NCBI RefSeq assembly: GCF_000472385.1
Contig: NZ_AWZU01000025.1
Span: forward strand, 54,572-118,571
Length of the DNA stretch: 64,000 bases
Origin: Bradyrhizobium sp. ARR65
GTDB taxonomy: Bacteria > Pseudomonadota > Alphaproteobacteria > Rhizobiales > Xanthobacteraceae
Direction: 5' to 3'
Positions 1 to 7,000 of this stretch are shown piece after piece. Made by a program: the position numbers and the translations under genes. The notes beneath the pieces were generated by a model. That model worked only from the letters and a program-made list of their open reading frames with translations. It did no database searches and was not told where the DNA came from. Each line of letters begins with the position of its first letter. The stretch's first letter is position 1.

Positions 1-94
1 CCCATGCAGGCGCTAAGGTCGCGACGATGCGGTCAAGCATCACGCGAACCGACGGTGGCAATCAAGCCTGGTTCACCGAGGAGAGCCCGAAGTA

Positions 95-236
95 AGCCGT
101 AAAGCCACTGCGCAGGGAAGGCCGGGATGTATCCGCCTGTACCTGTGGTCAACGCGCGCCTCGCGCAACTCTTTTTGCGCGTGGGCCGTGGGTGCAGCGG
201 GCACCCGGTCTTCCCTGCGCCCTCTATTTCTTGGAG
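95..236. repeat. Bradyrhizobium-type interspersed repeat
   Basis: The stretch holds two oppositely oriented GC-rich motifs, CACTGCGCAGGGAAGGCCGG near 109 and CGGTCTTCCCTGCGCCCTCT near 208, around a divergent centre. I recognise this arrangement from intergenic repeats scattered in Bradyrhizobium genomes. Open frames on both strands here are short, overlap each other and look like no protein family. From 1 to 478 I see no supported gene. Confidence 0.5.
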
Positions 237-286
237 GGACATGTTTCTGGCAAAGCTCGGGCGCGAGGCGTCGCGAGAACAAGAGG

Positions 287-425
287 TCGTGTCGACATTC
301 TCACGTGGTCATCCTTCGAGACGCAGTCCCGACGGCGCCGCTCTCAGGATGAGGTCGTCATCCGCGGCGTGCTATCAAATCCTCATGGTGAGGGGGCGCA
401 ACGTGCCGTCTCAAACCATGAGGCT
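287..425. repeat. Interspersed palindromic repeat (TCATCCTTCGAGA / TCAGGATGA type)
   Basis: The segment carries TCATCCTTCGAGACGC near 310 facing CTCAGGATGAGG near 342, then a second arm pair, CCTCATGGTGAG near 381 and CTCAAACCATGAGG near 411. Each can fold as an imperfect hairpin. Related units lie at about 41245-41400 and 43015-43110. This matches a widespread rhizobial extragenic palindrome type by my recognition; no copy count could be made. Confidence 0.5.
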
Positions 426-478
426 CAACAGGCGCCGCAATGACCAGATTGTTCCAAGCCTGATCGGAATCGTAACCG

Positions 479-1066
479 CTAATGCGTCGGCGCCATCTTC
501 TTTCCGACCGCGACTGCCGGCGGCTTCATCGCGGCGGTCGCCTGGGCCGGCAGATATTTCGCGATAATGGCGGGATCGATCTGCGCCATCGCCGTGTCAG
601 GCAGGCGGTACCAGGTCTCGTCCTTGCCAAACAGCTCAATGCCGAGATAGCCGCGCATGGTGAGTTCCTGGCCGTCGGGACTCAAGGTCATCTTGGCGTG
701 ATAGATACTGCCGTCGCGCGGATCGAGCACGTTGCCGTTCTCATATTTGAGGCCATTGCGCTTCATGTCGCGGATGAAGGAGATCCCGAGCACCGGCGCG
801 TTCTTGCGATCATCGGTGCATTTGGAGCAGGTCTCATGCACCTCGGCGCCCGGCTTCGGGAACGCCTTCGCGATCACGCCTTCGAAGACGCCGTTATGGT
901 CAACGAAGAGAACGTAGATCACGGGCTTGCCGTTTTCGATCTTCTGCCACAGGCCGGCAGCGGTAGGCTCCGCCTGAGCCGGGAAGGCGCCGGCGGCGAG
1001 CATGGCGAGCGCAAAAGCGGACGCCAGCAGCAGTCGAGATGTGGAGAGCACGTTACGCATCATCAT
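479..1066 (-). CDS. DUF2147-type secreted protein
   Basis: This is a 195-residue exported protein of unknown molecular role. The N-terminus is a typical signal peptide (basic start, long Ala/Leu core, cleavage near AQAEP). The mature part opens with AAGLWQKIENGKPV and contains the CSKCTDDRKN, GISFIRDMK and LTMRGYLG segments typical of the DUF2147 family. I chose an ATG among three consecutive ATGs because GGTGAG sits just upstream; the three candidates differ by only 3-6 bases. It lies alone, 142 bp downstream of the reductase gene on the same strand. The C-terminal tail after residue 165 is Ala/Pro/Lys-rich and probably disordered. Family assignment is fairly secure; the function is unknown. 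Confidence 0.75.
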   Translation of the reverse strand: MMMRNVLSTSRLLLASAFALAMLAAGAFPAQAEPTAAGLWQKIENGKPVIYVLFVDHNGVFEGVIAKAFPKPGAEVHETCSKCTDDRKNAPVLGISFIRDMKRNGLKYENGNVLDPRDGSIYHAKMTLSPDGQELTMRGYLGIELFGKDETWYRLPDTAMAQIDPAIIAKYLPAQATAAMKPPAVAVGKKMAPTH

Positions 1067-1208
1067 CGTCTCACCTTGACCAATCCACAAATTGAAGCGG
1101 CGGCCTTCAATGGTCGCAGACTACGGCCATTTCGAGGAGGGTTCCAGTGCCGCGCCGGAACCTTTCGATGATGTAATGTGCGAGCAGCGCATCAGAATTC
1201 GGTTGGAT

Positions 1209-2237
1209 TCAGCCCACGCCGAGCTTCTTCTGCAGGCTCGACGACGAGGTGGTGTATTGGAACACCAGCCGCTTGTCCGGAAACACGTAGCGGTGGGCCT
1301 TCTGCGCCATCAGCGCGCCCTCGTGGAAGCCGCAAAGGATCAGCTTCAGCTTGCCCGGATAGGTGTTGATGTCGCCGATGGCGAAAATGCCGGGCACGCT
1401 GGTTTCGAAGGCCGAGGTCTCGACCGGAATGAGATTGTTCTCGAGCTCGAGCCCCCAATCGGCAACCGGGCCGAGCTTCATGGTCAGGCCGAAGAACGGC
1501 AGCATGGTATCGCAAGCAATCTGTTCGACCGAGTTGTCGTTGCCCTTGATGGTGGCGCCGGCAAGCCTGCCGCCGTCGCCTTGCAGCGCAGTCACCTGGC
1601 CGATCTTGAGCTGCATCTTGCCCGCAGCAACGAGCGCGCGCATCTGCTCGACGCTGTGCGGCGCCGCGCGGAATTCATCGCGCCGGTGCAACAGCGTGAT
1701 GCGTTTCGCGATCGGATGCAGATTGAGCGTCCAGTCCAGCGCGGAGTCGCCGCCGCCGACGATCAGGATATCCTTGTCGCGAAACTGCTCCATCTTGCGC
1801 ACCGAATAGAACACCGAGGTGCCCTCATAGGCCTCGATGCCCGGCACCGGCGGACGCTTCGGCTGGAACGAGCCGCCGCCGGCCGCGACCGCGATCACCT
1901 TGCACTCGAACACCTTGCCGGCATCGGTAGTGACGCGGAAAGCGGGATCGCCGATCTTCTCGACCTTCTCCACCATCTCGCCGAGATGGAAGGTCGGATG
2001 GAACGGCTTGATCTGCTCCATCAACGCATCGGTGAGCCCCTGCCCCGTGACGAAGGGGATGCCGGGGACGTCGTAGATCGGCTTCTCCGGATAGAGCTCG
2101 GCGCACTGCCCGCCGACCTTGTCGAGAATGTCGATGAGGTGCGCCTTCATGTCGAGGAGGCCCAGTTCGAACACGGCGAACAGTCCGCAAGGACCCGCGC
2201 CAATGATCAGGACATCGGTTTTGATCGCGTCGCTCAT
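1209..2237 (-). CDS. Ferredoxin/flavodoxin-NADP(+) reductase, thioredoxin-reductase-like type
   Basis: This 342-residue flavoprotein should move electrons between NADPH and ferredoxin or flavodoxin in the cytoplasm. The FAD-binding motif GAGPCG is at residues 13-18, the NADPH motif VGGGDSALDW is near residue 160, and the second FAD contact GDINTYPGK is near 290. The redox-active CxxC of true thioredoxin reductases is absent, and the C-terminal tail SSSSLQKKLGVG is typical of the YumC/Fpr2-like reductases. Length fits the family. It is divergent from the thioesterase gene, with 175 bp between them holding the promoters. A [2Fe-2S] ferredoxin gene 0.7 kb away (2907-3227) is a possible partner, but that is inference from proximity. 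Confidence 0.9.
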   Translation of the reverse strand: MSDAIKTDVLIIGAGPCGLFAVFELGLLDMKAHLIDILDKVGGQCAELYPEKPIYDVPGIPFVTGQGLTDALMEQIKPFHPTFHLGEMVEKVEKIGDPAFRVTTDAGKVFECKVIAVAAGGGSFQPKRPPVPGIEAYEGTSVFYSVRKMEQFRDKDILIVGGGDSALDWTLNLHPIAKRITLLHRRDEFRAAPHSVEQMRALVAAGKMQLKIGQVTALQGDGGRLAGATIKGNDNSVEQIACDTMLPFFGLTMKLGPVADWGLELENNLIPVETSAFETSVPGIFAIGDINTYPGKLKLILCGFHEGALMAQKAHRYVFPDKRLVFQYTTSSSSLQKKLGVG

Positions 2238-2412
2238 ATCGCTTCTTTTCGGTTGGGCCGCGCTCGGAATGGATGCCGGGCAGGCTTATCGGGAAGGTTG
2301 GAGCCTCGATTGTCTAGCCAACACCCGCCTCCCAGGAAAGGCATAAATGCCGTCCCCGCCTGCCGGCAACCCACTTGCTGGGGTTGGATAACTCGGCTGT
2401 AAGAGCCGCAAA

Positions 2413-2898
2413 ATGACGGAGATCAATGAAGTGAACGCGCCAAGCCGCCTCGATTCGACGCCTCGCCTGGAGGATTTCCCCTATCGGCTGACCGACAATG
2501 TGCGTTTCGCCGATCTCGACCCCAACCAGCACGTCAACAATGCGGTCTATGCCACCTATTTCGAAACCGGCCGCGTCACACTGATGAAGGACCGCTCCTA
2601 CGGTCTGATGCCGGACGGGCTCGCCTGGATCATGGTCCGGCTCGACATCCACTTTCGCGCCGAGCTGCGCTGGCCGAACCGGATCGAGCTTGGGCTTGGG
2701 GTTGCAAAATTCGGCCGCACCTCCGTGACTTTCGACCAGGTGGTGTTCAGCGAAGGCAAATGCGTCGCCTCGGCGCAGGCCGTGACGGTGCTGATCGACG
2801 AGAAGACGCGCAAGCCGACGCCGCTGACGGCGGGGATCGTCAGGAATTTTCAGCCCTGGCTGCGGCGCGGCGTCGAGATCGTGCAGCCGGAGCTCTAG
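2413..2898 (+). CDS. Acyl-CoA thioesterase, 4HBT hotdog family
   Basis: The gene encodes a 161-residue hotdog-fold thioesterase that would hydrolyse acyl-CoA thioesters in the cytoplasm. The diagnostic motif is RFADLDPNQHVNNAVYATYF at residues 31-50, with D36 in the position of the catalytic acid of the 4-hydroxybenzoyl-CoA thioesterase family. The rest of the chain has the expected strand pattern ending in QAVTVLIDEKTRKPTPL. The ribosome site is weak, but no other ATG fits the domain start. It converges on the ferredoxin gene with only 8 bp between stop codons. The substrate cannot be read from sequence. Confidence 0.85.
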   Translation: MTEINEVNAPSRLDSTPRLEDFPYRLTDNVRFADLDPNQHVNNAVYATYFETGRVTLMKDRSYGLMPDGLAWIMVRLDIHFRAELRWPNRIELGLGVAKFGRTSVTFDQVVFSEGKCVASAQAVTVLIDEKTRKPTPLTAGIVRNFQPWLRRGVEIVQPEL

Positions 2899-2906
2899 CC
2901 GTCGTG

Positions 2907-3227
2907 TTAGGCCTGCCGCTCCGGCGTCGTCACGACGAGCCCGTCGATCTCATCGCTGACCTTGATCTGGCAGGACAGGCGCGAGTTCGGCCGCACGTCG
3001 AAGCCGAAATCCAGCATGTCCTCTTCCATCGGCGAGGGCGGACCGACCTTCTCGCGCCAGGCTTCGTCGACATAGACATGGCAGGTCGCGCAGGCGCAGG
3101 CGCCGCCGCATTCGGCTTCGATCCCCGGGATGCCGTTGCGGATGGCCGCCTCCATCACGGTTGCGCCGTTCTCGATTTCGACAGTGCGTTTCTCGCCGTT
3201 ATGGTCGACAAAGGTAATCTTGGCCAT
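2907..3227 (-). CDS. [2Fe-2S] ferredoxin, adrenodoxin/putidaredoxin type
   Basis: This 106-residue electron carrier has the vertebrate-type [2Fe-2S] ligand set C40-x5-C46-x2-C49 with the fourth ligand C86. The sequence AKITFVDHNGEKRTVEIENG at the start and the acidic MEEDMLDFG helix before the last cysteine are typical of the adrenodoxin/FdxB/ISC-like group, which serves P450s or Fe-S assembly. No P450 or isc gene is adjacent, so the redox partner is open. The TrxR-like reductase 0.7 kb away is a candidate. Promoter and translation signals were not clear. Family call is strong. Confidence 0.92.
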   Translation of the reverse strand: MAKITFVDHNGEKRTVEIENGATVMEAAIRNGIPGIEAECGGACACATCHVYVDEAWREKVGPPSPMEEDMLDFGFDVRPNSRLSCQIKVSDEIDGLVVTTPERQA

Positions 3228-3268
3228 GATTGCTCGTGCTGCCAGGGGTCAATGAGGTCCGGGCAGTC

Positions 3269-3676
3269 CTATAACGGGTCGTTCCGGTCCGCGCTAGCCG
3301 AGGAGGACGCTAAAATCGCCTCGATCGAGGCGCGCGCCTCTGCGACCGCATGGTCGAGTGCGGTCAGCGGTTGGGCCGGGTCGTCGCCGGTTCGGATCGC
3401 CGCCTCCAGGGCCGCCGCGCAAGCGGCGACACGACACGCGCCGATCGCGCGCGCCGAACCTTTCAGCGTATGCGCGAGCGCGGCAGCGTCCGCGGGCCGT
3501 GTGGCCAGCCTGGTCAGCAGTTGCGCGGTCTGCTGCAAGAACATCGCAAGCACCTCGCGCTCGAGCCCCGCATCGGAGAGCGTCATCCGCTTAAGATGCG
3601 CGACGTCGATCGGATCGTCGCTGGGCGCGAGCGGCGGGGATGGGATCTGGTCGATCCGCGGCGGCGAAAGCGGCAT
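3269..3676 (-). CDS. Hpt histidine-phosphotransfer domain protein
   Basis: The product is about 135 residues and is essentially one Hpt helical-bundle domain. The phospho-acceptor motif AHTLKGSARAIGA has H69 as the likely phosphorylated histidine. The first 23 residues are Pro-rich and probably flexible. It has no kinase, receiver or output domain, so it would relay phosphate between a separate hybrid kinase and a response regulator. I set the start at MPLSPP rather than the upstream in-frame start because the extra N-terminus is low-complexity. The gene is divergent from the giant coiled-coil gene and shares its upstream region, including a CtrA-like site. Confidence 0.8.
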   Translation of the reverse strand: MPLSPPRIDQIPSPPLAPSDDPIDVAHLKRMTLSDAGLEREVLAMFLQQTAQLLTRLATRPADAAALAHTLKGSARAIGACRVAACAAALEAAIRTGDDPAQPLTALDHAVAEARASIEAILASSSASADRNDPL

Positions 3677-3877
3677 GATGGGCCTCGAACAAGATCCGCC
3701 CGGTCCCCGCCCGGAACGGACTTGGCGAAAGCCAAACATGGCAATCGTTAACTGTGGGTTTCGCCACGCGCCCCGCGACTGCCCCGGTTTTGACCAAAAG
3801 CCGCCGCAATCCGCCTTGGGGGTGTTAGGAAGTCCGAAGACCTTTAGGAAGTTATGGCTAATTGCTGTTAACGATGA

Positions 3878-3892
3878 TTAAGATTGTATTAA
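3878..3892. promoter_or_regulatory. Candidate CtrA-binding site TTAA-N7-TTAA
   Basis: TTAAGATTGTATTAA matches the published alphaproteobacterial CtrA full-site consensus TTAA-N7-TTAA exactly, and a further TTAA at 3868-3871 precedes it. It is in the 393-bp gap between the Hpt gene (start 3676) and the giant coiled-coil gene (start 4070), about 180-200 bp from each start, in a locally AT-rich patch. Apart from this patch the gap holds nothing I recognise. The match is visible; binding is inference. Confidence 0.35.
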
Positions 3893-4069
3893 TCACGGCC
3901 ATTTCTTTCGCCTCGCTCAGCCAATAGGATGCGCGCCCAACACAGTGGACAAGCCGGCCGCCGGCCGCGCTTTGGTGCCGCGCGAAGCGTATTACCGTCC
4001 CGGGGGCTTGCAAGGGGCGCTTAAGCAGGCTCGCCGGACGCGTCCAGTAGATGAGGGCTCAGACTGAAC

Positions 4070-7000
4070 ATGGCAAACAACCCCAAGAAGGTCAAAGACC
4101 CCACCGAAGTCGCGCTTTCTGCCATTCAGGAAGCCTTAAATATTAACGATACCGACAAACCGGACGATTCACGCGCCCCCGCCCGCACCGAGGCGGACCA
4201 AGCGGTCCAGGCGGGGGCGCCCCCCTTCCCCGAGGGCGGCCTCGACCCGCGCCCAAGCACCGACCGAGCGGCCTTCGAGCCGATGGAGGAGGTGCGCCAG
4301 CCCCGCCGTCCGGCCAATGACGACCGCGAGACCATCGGGCAGATCCTGCAGGCCATCCAGAAGGGCCGGCCCGGGCGCAGCGCCTACACGCTCGCCACCA
4401 TATTCGCGAGTGTCTGGGTCGTCGGCTGCGGATTGTTGACGTTCAGCTTCCTGCCCTCGCTGCATGCCGCGATCGGCCAGGGCTCCACCGGGGTATTGAT
4501 TCTGGCGGGACTCGCGGCCCTGTTCTTTGCGCCTGTCCTGTTGGTCTATTTCCTCGCGACCCTTGCCTGGCGCGGCCAGGAACTGCGGATGATCGCGCAA
4601 TCCATGGCGCAGGTCGCGATCCGCTTCTCAGAACCTGAGGGCACGACGAGCGACTCCATGGTCACCGTCGGCCAGGCCATTCGCCGCGAAGTCGCCGCCA
4701 TGGGCGATGGCATCGAGCGCGCGATCGCGCGCGCCGGCGAGTTGGAGACTCTCGTCGCCAATGAAGTCGCCGCGCTCGAGCGCGCCTACAGCGACAATGA
4801 AGTGCGCATTCGCGCGCTGTTGCAGGACATCGCGCATCAGCGTGACAATCTGGTCGGCCAGGCCGAGCAGGTGCGCAGCGCCATCTCCGGCGTGCAGATC
4901 GATTTGCGCCACGACATCGCGCTGATCTCGGATGCCATCGCCGCGCGCGTCGACGAGGTCGCCAAGAGCATCACCGGCGCGCTGGAGGAACGGGGCGCGC
5001 ACATTACGGCAGCGCTGAGCAATGCCGGCGACAACATGATCCTGGCGCTCGGCGAGCGCGGCGGCGACCTGCTCGACCGGCTCGAGGAAGCAAGCGCGGA
5101 AACAACGCGCGCGGTGCTCGACGCGAGCGAGCGGCTCACCACCAGCCTGAATTTCAAGACCGGCCACGTGCACGACGAGTTCGTCGACCTTGCCGACCGC
5201 GTCCACGACATGCTGAACGAGCGGATCGACCGCATTGCGGCCGAGTTCGAGCAACGCTCGTCCGCCGTGATCGACGGCATCTCGGAACGTACCGAGCAGG
5301 TTCACGATTCGCTGAAGAACTCCGGCGACTCCCTGCTTCTGGAACTGGAACTGCGCAGCAGCGATCTGGTGAGCAAGATCGACGATGCCGGCCAGCGACT
5401 CGCGGGCCATGTCGTCTCCAGCGGCGAAAAGGCAAGCGAAGCACTCGACGCCACCGTCAATGCGCTGGTTGCCAAGGTGGTGAGCCAGAGCGAGAGCGCG
5501 CATGATAGCCTCTCGCTGCAGATGAGCGCGTTCGACGAGCTGATGAAGAACCAGGGCGCGGAGCTCGCGGAGAAATTCGCTCGGGATAGCGGCGCGCTGG
5601 GCGCGCTGATCACGCGTCACATCTCCGAGTTCGACCGCACGGTCAAAACCTTCGGCGGCGAGATCGTCGAACGCATCGGCCAGCGTACGCAGGACATTTC
5701 CGAATCGCTCAAGAACTATGTCGATAATCTCGACACACGCGTGAGTTCCAGCGGCGGCGAGATCACCGCTGCCATGGATCAGCGCCTGACGCAGTTCGAG
5801 ACCGGCATCGAGAGCCGTGTTGCAAGCCTCCACAACTGGCTCGACAACAAGATCACCCACTTCGATACGTCTTTGGACGGCAAGATTGCGCAGCTCGACG
5901 GCTCGCTCGACGCCAAGTTCACGAGCTTCGACAGGTCGCTGGACAGCAAGATCAAATCGTTCGATGTCACCGTCGACGGACGCCTGAAGCTGCTCGAGCA
6001 GTCCTTCGATTCGCGCGCGCAATCCGTGACCGAGACCATAGACAGCCGCATCGGCCTGCTGTCCTCGTCGATGACCGACGGCGCCGCCCAGGTGATTTAT
6101 TCGATCGACTCCCGCCTGAGCAACCTCACCTCCTCGCTGACCTCCGGAACGGCGCAGGCGATCGAAGCCATCGACCGGCGGATCAACAGCATCTCCGAAA
6201 CGATCGACGGCCGCAGCGCGCAGCTCACCGACACGGTAGGCGCACGCTTCCAGGAAATCCGTGATGCCATCGAGACCAGGGTCGGTGCGATCGCGGGCGA
6301 CATCGACATGCGCGTGGCGCAGTTCGAAGATCTGCTCGGTTCACGCGTCGAGGCCGTGGCCGGCCGGATCGAGACCAGCGGCCGTCACGCAAGCGAGGAG
6401 CTGACGGCGCGCGCGGAGATGCTGTCCACCAGCATCAAGTCACATGTCGAGGATGCCGAGCGCTCGCTGACCAATCTCGTAGTCAATACCAGCGAGACGA
6501 TCCAGACCGGCGCCCGCGCCGCCCAGCAATCGCTGCTCACGGTTTCCTCCGACGTCGGAGCCCAACTGAAACTGACCTCCTCCGAGGTCGAACGGGCGCT
6601 GACCGCGATCGGCACCGGGGCCGCGACCTCGATCCTCAGCAGCGCACGCGAGGCGCAATCGACCTTGGTCACAGCTTCGGGCGACGCCGCGAACCAGATC
6701 AAGACGCTGTCGATGGATATCGAGCGGACGCTGTCCGCGGCGGGCTCGACGACCGCAGCGACCATTCTCGCCGGGGCACGCGAGGCGCAGACCACGCTCG
6801 TCACCAGCTCCGCGGACGCCGCCAATCACGTCAAATCGCTCACCGCCGACGTCCAGCGCTCGCTTACGGCGGCGGGAACCACCACCGCAGAGGCCATCTC
6901 AACGAGCGCGCGCGAGGCGCATTCCGCGCTGATCACCGCCTCGTCGGAAGCTACCAACCACGTCAAGGCTTTGACGGCCGATGTCCAGCGCTCGCTGAGC

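Noticed and set aside
1092..2402. A plus-strand open frame of 436 codons opposite the reductase
   Set aside because: The composition is typical of an antisense shadow, and the opposite strand encodes a complete FAD/NADPH reductase.
1209..3227. Ferredoxin and reductase genes as the missing partners of the Rieske oxygenase
   Set aside because: They are about 18 kb away, not in one operon with each other, and the reductase is of a general housekeeping type; nothing ties them to the oxygenase.
4628..6022. A minus-strand open frame of 464 codons inside the giant coiled-coil gene
   Set aside because: It mirrors the repetitive GC-rich codons of the plus-strand gene, which has ordered membrane and coiled-coil regions; the antisense frame shows no domain.
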